64,000 nt of DNA from NCEH01 sp043195195 (lineage in GTDB: Bacteria > Pseudomonadota > Alphaproteobacteria > Rhizobiales > Xanthobacteraceae). Location: NCBI RefSeq assembly GCF_043195195.1, contig NZ_JBAFWT010000026.1, positions 14,655-78,654 of the forward strand. Direction: 5' to 3'. A program made the position numbers and the translations under genes. The notes beneath the pieces are model-generated. The model was not told the origin of the DNA. It worked only from the letters and a program-made list of their open reading frames with translations, and searched no databases. Positions 17,366 through 26,104 of the stretch are shown piece after piece; within the stretch, counting starts at the first letter, position 1; every line of letters starts with the position of its first letter.

Positions 17366-19342
17366 TCAAGCGGCTCGGGTTACCGCCACGCGGCGCTGAA
17401 GATCGGGCGGAACCGCCTCACCCGCCAGCAAGTCCAAGGCGGCGTCGAGCGACATGGACACCTGATCCGGGCTGCCGAGGCGGCGGATCGAGACGGTGCC
17501 TTCCGCCGCTTCCTTGCGGCCGACCACCAGCAATGCCGGGACTTTGGCAAGCGAATGCTCGCGCACCTTGTAATTGACCTTCTCGTTGCGAATGTCCTTT
17601 TCCACCCGCAGGTCGCGCGCGCGCGCCGCTGCCGTCACCTCGGCGGCGTAATCGTCCGCCTCCGACGTGATGGTTGCCACCACGATCTGCACCGGCGCGA
17701 GCCAGAGCGGGAAATGACCCGCGAAATGCTCGATCAATATGCCGGTGAAGCGCTCCATGGAGCCGCAGATGGCGCGGTGGATCATCACCGGCGTCTTCTT
17801 CTGCCCGTCCGCGTCCACATAGAAGGCACCGAAGCGCTCCGGCAAGTTGAAGTCCACCTGGGTGGTGCCGCACTGCCACTCGCGGCCGATGGCGTCAGAC
17901 AAGGTGTATTCGAACTTCGGCCCGTAGAACGCACCCTCTCCCGGCAATATGCCAGTTTTGATCTTGCCGCCGGACTGCTCCTCGATCTGCTTGAGAACGC
18001 GCATCATCACGTCCTCCGCATGATCCCACACTGCATCCGAGCCAACGCGCTTTTCCGGGCGCGTGGAGAGCTTGACGATGATCTCGTCAAAGCCGAAGTC
18101 GGCATAGGTCGAGAGGATCAAATCGTTGATCTTCAAGCACTCGGCCGCCATCTGCTCCTCGGTGCAGAAGATGTGGGCGTCGTCCTGGGTGAAGCCGCGC
18201 ACGCGCATCAGCCCATGCAGCGCGCCCGAGGGCTCGTAGCGGTGCACGGCGCCGAATTCGGCGAGGCGCAGCGGCAGGTCGCGATAGGATTTCAGCCCGT
18301 GCTTGTAGATCTGCACGTGTCCGGGGCAGTTCATGGGCTTCAGGGCGAACACGCGCTCGTCCTCGGTGTCGTCGCCGGCCGACTGCACCTTGAACATGTT
18401 CTCCTTGTACCAGCCCCAATGGCCGGAGATTTCCCATAGCGACTTGTCGAGCACCTGCGGCGCGTTGACCTCGGCATAATCCACCTTCAAGCGGCGGCGC
18501 ATATAGGCAACGAGGTTCTGGAACAGGGTCCAGCCCTTGGAATGCCAGAACACTGTGCCCGGTCCTTCCTCCTGGAAGTGGAACAGGTCCATCTCCCGGC
18601 CGAGGCGGCGATGGTCGCGCTTCTCCGCTTCCTCCAGCCGATGGAGATAAGCGTCGAGCGCGGCCTGATCGTGCCAGGCGGTGCCGTAGATGCGGGTCAG
18701 CATGGGATTGTTGCTGTCGCCGCGCCAATAGGCGCCCGCCACCTTCATCAGCTTGAAGGCGTTGCCCACCTTGCCGGTGGAGGGCATGTGCGGGCCGCGG
18801 CACAGGTCAAACCACTCGCCCTGCTTGTAGATCTTCAGGTCCTGGCCCGCGGGAATGGCATCCACCAATTCCACCTTGAAGGCCTCACCCTTTTCGGCGA
18901 ACACGCGCTTGGCTTCCTCGCGCGACCAGATCTCTTTGGTGAAAGGCCGATCCTTCGCGATGATTTCGCGCATCTTCGCCTCGATCTTCGGGAGATCGTC
19001 CGTGGTGAAGGGCTCGTTTCGCGCGAAATCGTAATAGAAGCCGTTCTCGATCACCGGGCCGATGGTGACCTGCGTGCCGGGATAGAGGCTCTGCACCGCT
19101 TCGGCGAGCACATGGGCCGCGTCATGGCGGATCAGTTCCAATGCGCGGGCGTCATCGCGGGTGACGATCTGGATGCGGGCATCCTGGATGATCGGCTCGG
19201 AAAGATCGGTCAGCGCCTCGTCAAGGACGATCGCGACGGACTTCTTGGCCAGCGATTTGGAAATGGCGGCCGCCACCTCGGCACCGGTGGTCCCGGAGGC
19301 GAACTCACGCTGGGCGCCATCAGGGAAAGTCAATGTAACCAT
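17366..19342 (-). CDS. thrS: Threonyl-tRNA synthetase
   Basis: A full-length 658-residue class II synthetase charging tRNA-Thr. It has the TGS domain (about 1-62), the editing domain (with the HDAAHVLAEAV motif near residue 73) and the catalytic core. The core shows MNCPGHVQIYKHGL with its zinc-binding cysteine, motif 2 RYEPSGALHGLMRVRGFTQDDAHIF, and motif 3 near HRAICGSMERFTGIL. The anticodon-binding domain starts at PVQIVVATITSEADDYA. The order thrS, lipase, yidD, iscU-like on one strand suggests a loose housekeeping cluster. Confidence 0.97.
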   Translation of the reverse strand: MVTLTFPDGAQREFASGTTGAEVAAAISKSLAKKSVAIVLDEALTDLSEPIIQDARIQIVTRDDARALELIRHDAAHVLAEAVQSLYPGTQVTIGPVIENGFYYDFARNEPFTTDDLPKIEAKMREIIAKDRPFTKEIWSREEAKRVFAEKGEAFKVELVDAIPAGQDLKIYKQGEWFDLCRGPHMPSTGKVGNAFKLMKVAGAYWRGDSNNPMLTRIYGTAWHDQAALDAYLHRLEEAEKRDHRRLGREMDLFHFQEEGPGTVFWHSKGWTLFQNLVAYMRRRLKVDYAEVNAPQVLDKSLWEISGHWGWYKENMFKVQSAGDDTEDERVFALKPMNCPGHVQIYKHGLKSYRDLPLRLAEFGAVHRYEPSGALHGLMRVRGFTQDDAHIFCTEEQMAAECLKINDLILSTYADFGFDEIIVKLSTRPEKRVGSDAVWDHAEDVMMRVLKQIEEQSGGKIKTGILPGEGAFYGPKFEYTLSDAIGREWQCGTTQVDFNLPERFGAFYVDADGQKKTPVMIHRAICGSMERFTGILIEHFAGHFPLWLAPVQIVVATITSEADDYAAEVTAAARARDLRVEKDIRNEKVNYKVREHSLAKVPALLVVGRKEAAEGTVSIRRLGSPDQVSMSLDAALDLLAGEAVPPDLQRRVAVTRAA

Positions 19343-19468
19343 AGCTTCTTCTCCTGCCCACTCCTGCGCACCAGGCAGGTAGGCTGTTGTCGAGGGGGCC
19401 TGATCTAGGCCCCCCGACGCCGTCCGTAAAGAGTGAAGCCAGTGTAAAGCTGGGATGCGGGGCCCGTC

Positions 19469-20704
19469 CTATGGGGCCGCACTCGGCAAGCTGTCGCAGT
19501 TTCCGGGTGCGGGCTTGCCGGCGAAACGATCGGCCATGAAAGCCAGCGCATCCCCTGCCCCCGCGGCCATGACGCCATCATGGTCCTGGCCGGTGAACGT
19601 CTTATAGGTCACCATATTTCCCTTGGCGCACAGTGCGCGCACCGAGGCATCCGTGTCCTTGGGACGGACCGTGACATCCGCCGTCCCCTGCATCACGAGG
19701 GTCGGCACGGCGAGCTTGAGCGTTCCAGGTTCGTTCTGAGCCGCCATCTTCAGGAAAGCCGAGAGGTCGGGATCGGGAAGGAACTGGTCCTTGGCAATTG
19801 CGGTGGCCCAATAGGTGTCGGTCAACGCTTTGGTCATGCAGCCCTGATGGAGTTCCGCGAGATAAGGCTGTGCCTTCGCGGTCAGGATGCGGCCGATGTC
19901 GATGGTCGGGTCGATCGTGGCATAGGATTGCAGCGTATAGAGCACGTAGGGCAGCGCCAGTTCGGTCTTGTCCGAGGCACGGACTGCCGCGACGCGGTCG
20001 GCAATATGGGTACCCGGCGCCATGGCGACATTGCCCATGAGTTGCAGTTCAGGGGCGTAGTCCAGCCCCTCCGCGGCGGTGAACAAATCCGCCTGACCGC
20101 CCTGGGAATGGCCCATCACCGCATAGCGCGTGCCGATTTCCGGCTCCAGCTCGCGGGCGGCGCGCACCATGTCGAGCGCATTCTTGCCGTTCGGGACGCC
20201 CTGAAGGAAGGGATGAAACCCGGCCACCCCAAGACCCTGGTAGTCAGTCGCGACCACGACGTAGCCGGCCGCCACGAACCGGTCCAACAGGGTGCGGATA
20301 TCGGCGATATAAGCATGTTCGGGTCCATCGGCCGTGTCGCGCGAAGGGCCGCAGATGGCGGCAAGACCTGTTGTGCCGTGGGTCCAGGTGATCACTGGCC
20401 ACCCACCCGCTGGAGCGGTGCCCTCGGGAAGGGCGATGGTGCCAGAGACCGCAACCGGCTGGCCCTGCGGATCTTCGGACCGGTAAAGCACCAGCAGATT
20501 GCGGGCGGCACCAGGTAACGCCATGGTCCCGGAAAGGGCACGGACCCAGATGACGGAGCCGTTGGTGCCCGGCGCCAGCGGGGTCGGGGGCACATAGAAA
20601 GCATCGCCCTCAGGTCCCGGCCGGATCGCGAATGCGGACCCGCAGCAGCCAACGACCGCCAAGACACTCAACGCAAAGCCGAAGGCATACCTGACAACAC
20701 GCAT
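19469..20704 (-). CDS. Exported secretory-lipase-like alpha/beta hydrolase
   Basis: A 411-residue protein with a signal peptide (MRVVRYAFGFALSVLAVVGCCGSAFA/IR). The cysteines near the end of the hydrophobic core do not form a clear lipobox. The alpha/beta-hydrolase domain has the nucleophile elbow GHSQGG (YAVMGHSQGGQAD), an oxyanion HGTTG region (ITWTHGTTGLA), and the C-terminal acid and histidine in TADVTVRPKDTD and GQDHDGVMAAGAG. Features match the LIP secretory lipase family. The start has a ggagcgagca ribosome-binding site, so I preferred it to upstream ATGs at 20731 and 20776. Confidence 0.85.
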   Translation of the reverse strand: MRVVRYAFGFALSVLAVVGCCGSAFAIRPGPEGDAFYVPPTPLAPGTNGSVIWVRALSGTMALPGAARNLLVLYRSEDPQGQPVAVSGTIALPEGTAPAGGWPVITWTHGTTGLAAICGPSRDTADGPEHAYIADIRTLLDRFVAAGYVVVATDYQGLGVAGFHPFLQGVPNGKNALDMVRAARELEPEIGTRYAVMGHSQGGQADLFTAAEGLDYAPELQLMGNVAMAPGTHIADRVAAVRASDKTELALPYVLYTLQSYATIDPTIDIGRILTAKAQPYLAELHQGCMTKALTDTYWATAIAKDQFLPDPDLSAFLKMAAQNEPGTLKLAVPTLVMQGTADVTVRPKDTDASVRALCAKGNMVTYKTFTGQDHDGVMAAGAGDALAFMADRFAGKPAPGNCDSLPSAAP

Positions 20705-20821
20705 TGCTCGCTCCAAACCTTTAGGCCGCATCCGCTTTTCATCGCGTGCGGCGCGACATTCAGGCAGGTAAGACACTTAGGCAGGAAGTGCGACCATCCG
20801 TCGACAGGCAAATTCGGCCCG

Positions 20822-21241
20822 TCAATCCGCCGATTGGCGCCAGATCCCATAGCGCCAGGGCCGGTGCCAGCGCCCCTCGGCCGACAGGCATTGCGGCACC
20901 GGATCGAAACCCGAGCCGCCCCATGGATGGCAGCGGCACAACCGCGCCGCGCCCATCCAGCCGCCGGCCCAGGCGCCATGGCGCGAGATCGCTTCGTCGG
21001 CATATTCCGAGCACGTCGGCAAATAGCGGCAATGCCGGCCCATGAATGAGGAAAGCGTGTAGCGATAAATCAGGATCGGGACCCGCAGGAGGGTTCGGGG
21101 CACGCGGCGCAGCAGGTCCAGCATCCGAACGGGGGCAGCGTCCCGCGAAGAAGAAGCGGTGGGTGTGCCGTGTGTCCCGCCCACGGCCCACGGCAGGTGC
21201 GAGCCTGCAAGGCCCTCGGGCGCTCCCTCATCCTGGTTCAT
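20822..21241 (-). CDS. yidD: Membrane protein insertion efficiency factor YidD
   Basis: The conserved YidD core spans residues 40-115: LLIYRY-like IPILIYRYTLSS, the CRYLPTCSEYADEAISRHG cysteine motif, and RLCRCHPWGGSGFDPVP. YidD is a small membrane-associated protein assisting YidC/Sec insertion of inner-membrane proteins. The 39-residue N-terminal extension is retained because the ATG at 21241 is preceded by a good aggat ribosome-binding site and lies just after the IscU-like gene. An internal ATG at 21124 would give the minimal form. Unusually, it is placed next to an Fe-S scaffold gene rather than rnpA-yidC. Confidence 0.92.
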   Translation of the reverse strand: MNQDEGAPEGLAGSHLPWAVGGTHGTPTASSSRDAAPVRMLDLLRRVPRTLLRVPILIYRYTLSSFMGRHCRYLPTCSEYADEAISRHGAWAGGWMGAARLCRCHPWGGSGFDPVPQCLSAEGRWHRPWRYGIWRQSAD

Positions 21242-21283
21242 TTCACCATCCTGACCAAGACCGCGCGCGACAGCGGGCGCAAG

Positions 21284-21757
21284 TCAGCCCCGGGCATGGA
21301 CGTCCGCGCCGAGAGAAGGTGCGCTGCGCTTGGCCTCGATCTGGTCGATGGCATCCACGACCGCGTCGAAGGTCAGCAGGGTGGAGGCGTGGCGCGCCTT
21401 GTAATCGCGCACCGGTTCCAGCACTTCCAGCTCGGCCCAGCGGCCGGCGGGCGGCGGGCCGTTCTCTTTCAGCATCTTGCGCATGGTCTCGCGCAACGCC
21501 CGCAATTCGGCGACGCTGGAGCCCACCACATTGCGGGCCATGATGGAGGAGGAAGCCTGCCCGAGCGCGCAAGCGCGGACCTCATGGGCGAAATCGCTCA
21601 CCGTGTCGCCATCCAGGGCGACATCGACGGTCACGGTGGAGCCGCACAGGCGCGAATGGGCGGTAGCGCTGGCCTGCGGCTGCTCCAGCCGGCCGAGGCG
21701 CCGGATATCTGCGGCATAACCAAGGATACGGGTGTTGTAGACGTCGTTAATCATCAT
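21284..21757 (-). CDS. Iron-sulfur cluster assembly scaffold, NifU-N/IscU-like
   Basis: A 157-residue cytoplasmic scaffold starting MMINDVYNTRILGYAADI. The three cluster-binding cysteine positions are seen as SRLCGSTV, VRACALGQASSSIMA and a third region where the usual C is replaced (KARHASTLLTFDAV instead of a CA-L-W pattern). This divergent arrangement is common in the IscU-like proteins encoded next to yidD in Alphaproteobacteria, which may bind clusters differently or only two ligands. It precedes yidD by 42 nt in the same operon. A 36-residue upstream extension is possible but poorly conserved in composition. Confidence 0.85.
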   Translation of the reverse strand: MMINDVYNTRILGYAADIRRLGRLEQPQASATAHSRLCGSTVTVDVALDGDTVSDFAHEVRACALGQASSSIMARNVVGSSVAELRALRETMRKMLKENGPPPAGRWAELEVLEPVRDYKARHASTLLTFDAVVDAIDQIEAKRSAPSLGADVHARG

Positions 21758-21854
21758 ACGATCCCGGCCGCACCAAAGCGGCGCACTCATGAAGACCGCC
21801 CGCCCCGCGACGGTCCCCTCCGGGGGCGCCGTCATGCGGCTTGCGCGGCACACT

Positions 21855-21882
21855 CAAGCAAAAGCGCACTTTGCGTTGCTTG
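21855..21882. promoter_or_regulatory. Inverted repeat in the IscU-like/folE divergent region
   Basis: Nested inverted repeat: caagcaa (21855-21861) pairs with ttgcttg (21876-21882), with an inner cgca/tgcg pair. A tatatag element lies just to the right (about 21894-21900) and could be the -10 of a rightward promoter. The 329-nt gap (21758-22086) otherwise shows no gene. Confidence 0.45.
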
Positions 21883-22086
21883 GTTCGCCGACATATATAG
21901 TCCTTATGCGGCGTGGCGGAAGACGCGCGCCGCGGGTGCGGAGCATCGCTCCGCGCAAAAACGGACGGCAAGGCCGCCGCCGGGGCTTCCGGTGGGGCGC
22001 GGAGGAAAGGGTCCGCGCATGCGTAGCCGACACCGGTGACACTCTCGCCCGGGATGCGTTCCGAGGCGGGTCGGACGGAGTTGGGC

Positions 22087-22803
22087 ATGGATGCTGTTGT
22101 AAAGTTGCTGCGGGCGCAGGCCGAGAACGAGGCCAAGGCCCGCAAGCATGTGAAACATCTTCAGGAACAGGCCAGTCGCCACGACGCGGTCGACACCGCG
22201 GTCTCGCAGGCGGAGCCGCCGCACGACCCCGCCCGGCCCTCGAAGCGCGAGGCGGAGGCGGCTGTGCGGACCCTGCTGGCCTATATCGGCGAGGATCCGG
22301 ACCGCGAGGGATTGCTGGAGACGCCCCATCGCGTGGTGAAAGCCTATGGGGAGTTGTTCTCCGGTTATCGCCACGACGCGGCAGAGGCACTTGACCGCAC
22401 CTTCGGCGAGATCGGCAATTTCGACGATTTCGTGCTGGTGCGCGACATTCCCTTCCATTCCCATTGCGAGCATCACATGGTGCCGTTCGTAGGAAAAGCG
22501 CATGTCGCCTATTTCCCGGTGGAGCGGGTGGTGGGCCTCTCCAAGATCGCCCGGGTGGTGGACATCTACGCCAAGCGTTTGCAGACCCAGGAGCACCTGA
22601 CCTCGCAGATCGTCACTGCCCTCGACGAGACGCTGAAGCCACGAGGGGTTGCCGTGATGATCGAGGCCGAGCATATGTGCATGGCTATGCGCGGGATCAC
22701 CAAGGCCGGCGTGTCCACCATCACCAGCCAATTCACCGGCGCCTTCCGCAACGACCCGGCCGAGCAGGTGCGCTTCATCACTTTGGTGCGCGCCAAGGGC
22801 TGA
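22087..22803 (+). CDS. folE: GTP cyclohydrolase I
   Basis: This 238-residue enzyme converts GTP to 7,8-dihydroneopterin triphosphate, the first step to tetrahydrofolate. The active site shows HSHCEHHMVPF (zinc ligand C127) and AEHMCMAMRG with the second cysteine. ILLETPHRV-like GLLETPHRVVKAY and TSQFTGAF are also present. The N-terminal 50 residues are a charged extension, typical of alphaproteobacterial FolE. The ATG at 22087 has an acggag ribosome-binding site. hisI follows after 53 nt, a common pairing in Rhizobiales. Confidence 0.96.
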   Translation: MDAVVKLLRAQAENEAKARKHVKHLQEQASRHDAVDTAVSQAEPPHDPARPSKREAEAAVRTLLAYIGEDPDREGLLETPHRVVKAYGELFSGYRHDAAEALDRTFGEIGNFDDFVLVRDIPFHSHCEHHMVPFVGKAHVAYFPVERVVGLSKIARVVDIYAKRLQTQEHLTSQIVTALDETLKPRGVAVMIEAEHMCMAMRGITKAGVSTITSQFTGAFRNDPAEQVRFITLVRAKG

Positions 22804-22856
22804 TCCACAGCGGACGCACCAGCGGGCCGCAGAGATCGGCCGATTTCGGAGTTGTG

Positions 22857-23342
22857 ATGAGCGTCGAGACACCCGTCTTCGCAAGCAGCGCCAGCACGGC
22901 CGACCTGGAGGAAGGCACGCGCCTCACCCCCCGCTTCGACGTCAACGGCCTGGTCACATGCATCGCCGTCGATGCGGTGACCAACGAAGTGCTGATGCTG
23001 GCCTTCATGAACGAAGACGCGCTCGCACTGACCATCGAGACCGGCGAGGCGCATTATTACAGTCGCTCCCGCAAGAAGCTCTGGAAGAAGGGCGAAAGCT
23101 CCGGCCACACCCAGAAAGTTCTGGAAATCCGCGTGGATTGCGACCAGGACGCGGTTTTGCTGAAGGTGGAAATGGGCGGCACGGGCGCCGCTTGCCACAC
23201 GGGCCGTCGCTCCTGCTTCTATCGCCGGGTTCCCATTGGCGGCAAAGCCTCCGCCGCGACGTCGCTGGAATTCACCGGTGATGAGCCGCGCTTCGATCCG
23301 AAGGCGGTTTATGGCTCCCATTCCGGCCACTCCCACGATTAA
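22857..23342 (+). CDS. hisI: Phosphoribosyl-AMP cyclohydrolase
   Basis: A 161-residue monofunctional HisI, which opens the purine ring of PR-AMP in histidine synthesis. The conserved core is LMLAFMNEDALALTIETG, AHYYSRSRKKLWKKGESSGH, the metal-binding DCDQDAVLL and the cysteine-containing ACHTGRRSCFYR. There is no fused HisE (PR-ATP pyrophosphatase) domain, as usual in Alphaproteobacteria. The chosen ATG is in the intergenic gap after folE; the longer open frame overlaps folE. Confidence 0.95.
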   Translation: MSVETPVFASSASTADLEEGTRLTPRFDVNGLVTCIAVDAVTNEVLMLAFMNEDALALTIETGEAHYYSRSRKKLWKKGESSGHTQKVLEIRVDCDQDAVLLKVEMGGTGAACHTGRRSCFYRRVPIGGKASAATSLEFTGDEPRFDPKAVYGSHSGHSHD

Positions 23343-23481
23343 GAATTTCTTGAAACGCACGGGCGCAGCCTCATACCGGCCCCTGGGGAACCCGGAGGCC
23401 ACGCTTCGGACACCAAACGCGGGTATTCAGCTCTGAATCCCTGAGTTTGCCACCGGCCCGCCAGCCGGCTGGAGATCGTGC

Positions 23482-24540
23482 ATGTTTCAAGGTTTCACCC
23501 GCCGCAATCGCACCGAGGAGGCGCCCACCGAAGGGGCCGCATCCGCCGGCGCTGCCGTCGCACCCGAAATGGAGGTGCGCATCGACGCCGAGCCGCCATG
23601 GAAGGCTGGACGCAAAGGCGGACCGAAGATTGCACTGGCATTGGGCGGCGGCGCGGCGCGCGGCTTTGCCCATATCGGCGTGCTGAGAGCACTTGAGGCG
23701 CACGGGATCCGGCCAAGCGTGATCGCCGGCACCTCCATCGGCGCTGTGGTCGGCGGAATCTGGGCGGCAGGCAAGCTCGATGCCCTGGAAGATTGGGCGC
23801 GCAGCCTCAACAAGCGCAATGTTCTCAGCTTTCTCGACCTTTCGCTCGGCGCGGCCGGGCTGATCGGCGGCCGCCGGCTGATGGAGCGCATGCGCTCGGA
23901 ACTCGGCGATCTCACCATCGAGGATTTGCCGGTGACGTTCGGCTGCATCGCCACCGAACTCGGCACCGGCCACGAAATCTGGCTCACGCGGGGGGAGCTG
24001 GTGGAGGCAATCCACGCCAGCTATTGCCTGCCGGGGATCTTCACCCCCGCGAAGGTGGGCGGGCGGTGGCTGATGGACGGCACGCTGGTCAATCCCGTGC
24101 CGGTCTCGGCGGCACGTGCACTCGGCGGGCGCATCGTGATCGCCGTGAACCTCAATTCCGAAATCTTCGGGCGCGGCACGGTGATCCAGGACCATGGCAG
24201 CGCCATCGCCGACGTCGCGGACGTGGTTGTGGAGCGCAAGAAGGAAGGTTTGTCCCGCATGCTGCGGCCAGATCGCATGCTGCGCCGGCAATTCCTGTCG
24301 GGACCGAGCGAGGGGCCACGGGGCATTTCGGCGGTCATGATCGATGCGTTTAACATCACGCAGGATCGTATCGCCCGCTCGCGCCTCGCCGGCGACCCGC
24401 CGGATGTGGCGGTCTCGCCGAAGCTGTCGCGCATCGGCCTGTTCGATTTCCACCGGGCGGAGGAAGCGATAGCGGCCGGGCGCGAAGCCGTGGAGCGGAT
24501 CGTTGATGACGTCCACAGCGCGGTGGAAGCGCTGAAATAA
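23482..24540 (+). CDS. Patatin-like phospholipase (RssA/NTE type)
   Basis: A 352-residue patatin-fold acyl hydrolase. After a 45-residue polar leader come the oxyanion glycine loop GGGAARGFAHIG (55-66), the nucleophile motif GTSIG with S85, and the catalytic aspartate in LMDGTLVNPVP. Members cleave fatty acids from phospholipids or lysophospholipids at the membrane. No membrane helix or cyclic-nucleotide domain is fused, which fits the short RssA-like group. It converges with the CBS-domain gene across a hairpin. Confidence 0.88.
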   Translation: MFQGFTRRNRTEEAPTEGAASAGAAVAPEMEVRIDAEPPWKAGRKGGPKIALALGGGAARGFAHIGVLRALEAHGIRPSVIAGTSIGAVVGGIWAAGKLDALEDWARSLNKRNVLSFLDLSLGAAGLIGGRRLMERMRSELGDLTIEDLPVTFGCIATELGTGHEIWLTRGELVEAIHASYCLPGIFTPAKVGGRWLMDGTLVNPVPVSAARALGGRIVIAVNLNSEIFGRGTVIQDHGSAIADVADVVVERKKEGLSRMLRPDRMLRRQFLSGPSEGPRGISAVMIDAFNITQDRIARSRLAGDPPDVAVSPKLSRIGLFDFHRAEEAIAAGREAVERIVDDVHSAVEALK

Positions 24541-24551
24541 TCCCGCGAGAC

Positions 24552-24575
24552 GGCCAGGACGCAATCGCCCTGGCC
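24552..24575. terminator. Hairpin between convergent patatin and CBS genes
   Basis: Perfect 7-bp stem ggccagg (24552-24558) with cctggcc (24569-24575) around a 10-nt loop in a 45-nt convergent gap. There is no clear T-run, so its strength as a terminator is uncertain. Confidence 0.5.
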
Positions 24576-24585
24576 ATCGGCCGCC

Positions 24586-25017
24586 TCAGGCGGTCATGAT
24601 GTAGTCGCGCAGTTCCGCGCTCTCGCGCTCCATCTCCTCGACCCGGTACTTCACCACGTCGCCGATGGAGATGATGCCAATCAGCTTGTCGCCGGACATC
24701 ACGGGAACGTGCCGGAAGCGTCCACGGGTCATGCGCTCCATGATGGCGGGGACAGTCTCGTCGGCGGTGCAGGTCACCACCGCCCGTGTCATCACCGATC
24801 CCACCGTCTCAGACAGAACGTCGGGGCCGCGCTCCCCGAGGAGGCGCACCACATCGCGCTCGGAGAGGATGCCTTCCAAGCGTCCTTCGCGGCCGGTGGC
24901 CACGATGGCACCGATGCGATGCTCAGACAGGCTCTTCACCGCTTCTTCCAGCGACGCCTCGGGCGAAATGGTGACGAGCTCGGACGCCTTTCGCTGTAAA
25001 ATCATTTTCACGGTCAT
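24586..25017 (-). CDS. Two-CBS-domain protein
   Basis: A 143-residue stand-alone CBS pair. CBS1 includes LEEAVKSLSEHRIGAIVATG and GILSERDVVRLLGERG; CBS2 includes TVPAIMERMTRGRFRHVPVM and IGIISIGDVVKYRVEEME. Such modules bind adenosyl nucleotides (AMP, ATP, SAM) or NAD and regulate partner proteins. No enzymatic domain is fused. The N terminus MTVKMILQRK and the C-terminal REYI-like tail are typical of the rhizobial family. Confidence 0.93.
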   Translation of the reverse strand: MTVKMILQRKASELVTISPEASLEEAVKSLSEHRIGAIVATGREGRLEGILSERDVVRLLGERGPDVLSETVGSVMTRAVVTCTADETVPAIMERMTRGRFRHVPVMSGDKLIGIISIGDVVKYRVEEMERESAELRDYIMTA

Positions 25018-25168
25018 GGCTGACCTCCATTCCCTAGATAATTTGTGGCGGATCCGGCGTTATTGACGCTCGCCGGTATGCCTCATGGGAATGATCGTCT
25101 GCGTTGCCCGGATCCGCAACCCCGCATCTCGCACGGGGCGGCTGTCTGACTGCAATTTCAGCACAGCC

Positions 25169-25927
25169 TCAGTGTGAAGGGGGCGAACGCGTTGCCCTCG
25201 GAATCGGGTCGAACAGCGGAAACAGCAGGAGGCCGGCGAAGAAGCCGCCCATGTGCGCCTGCCAGGCAACTTCTGCCCCTTCGGTTCCGGGCAAGGTGAT
25301 CGCCGCGCCGAACAAGAAGTTCACCACCACCCAGACCGCAACGAAGGTCAGCACGCGCGGCTCGCGAAACGCGCCGATCAGGGAGGCGGCGGGAGGATGC
25401 TCCTGCGTCCGCCGCGCGGGCGGCCCGAGGGCGCCGCCCGGCCCGAAGGCAAAGCGCACCGCCGCCGCCATCGCCCCCGACACCACGGCGGAGGCACCGA
25501 TCATCGGCACCATGGCGTCGGGATAGGCGATGAGATGGGCGAGCGCACCGGCTGCAGCCGTGACAACCACGAAGGCAAGGAACCGCCACGTTCCGAAGCG
25601 CCGCGCGACCGGGGTCGCAAAGGCCAGCATCCAGATCAGGTTCACGCCGAGGTGCACCAGATTGGCGTGGAGAAAGGCGTAGCTGACGAATGTCCAGACA
25701 TCCGCGCCGAGCCCGCCCGGCAGGTCGAAGGCGGAATCGTAGCGCGCGGGGATGAAGGCGAAATAGGCGAGCAGCTCAACGTTGGCTCGTTCGTCCAGCA
25801 CGAATTCGCGCGCGAAGGCGATCGCCGCCATGGTCAGGGCCAGCAGCACCACTACGCCCGGAATGTTGAACACCGGCTCGCGGGGCGGCGCGCGGCGTGG
25901 ATCGCTGAGGTCGAGCACGTCCCGCAC
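25169..25927 (-). CDS. Rhomboid-family intramembrane serine protease
   Basis: A protein of about 252 residues with six or seven membrane segments. The rhomboid features are FLHANLVHLGVNLIWML (second-helix H and N), the nucleophile serine in MIGASAVVSGAMAAA and the catalytic histidine in WQAHMGGFFAGLLLFPLFDP. It cleaves membrane proteins within the bilayer. No ATG is placed sensibly at the N terminus. I chose the GTG at 25927 (VRDVLDLSD); GTG 25918 is an alternative. The frame stays open up to 26563 but that extension overlaps the divergent peptidase-like gene and an AT-rich promoter region. Confidence 0.82.
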   Translation of the reverse strand: MRDVLDLSDPRRAPPREPVFNIPGVVVLLALTMAAIAFAREFVLDERANVELLAYFAFIPARYDSAFDLPGGLGADVWTFVSYAFLHANLVHLGVNLIWMLAFATPVARRFGTWRFLAFVVVTAAAGALAHLIAYPDAMVPMIGASAVVSGAMAAAVRFAFGPGGALGPPARRTQEHPPAASLIGAFREPRVLTFVAVWVVVNFLFGAAITLPGTEGAEVAWQAHMGGFFAGLLLFPLFDPIPRATRSPPSH

Positions 25928-26104
25928 ATAAGGGCCGGCGGGGTCCGCAGCAAGGAAAAAGCGCGTGTGGTGGTTCCGCCTGCGTGCAGCCGCATGGCGC
26001 TGGCCAAGAGTGTTAACGGCTATTAAGGTTAATGAAAGGTTGACGGCGCGAATGCGGCAAACCTCGGGCATTATGAAGTTGTTAACCCCTCGCGACAGCG
26101 TGCC

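Noticed and set aside
25990..26104. CtrA-like boxes (ttaac half-sites) between the rhomboid and BTLCP genes
   Set aside because: Spacing between the ttaa halves is 6 rather than 7 nt and only half-sites match, so evidence is too weak.
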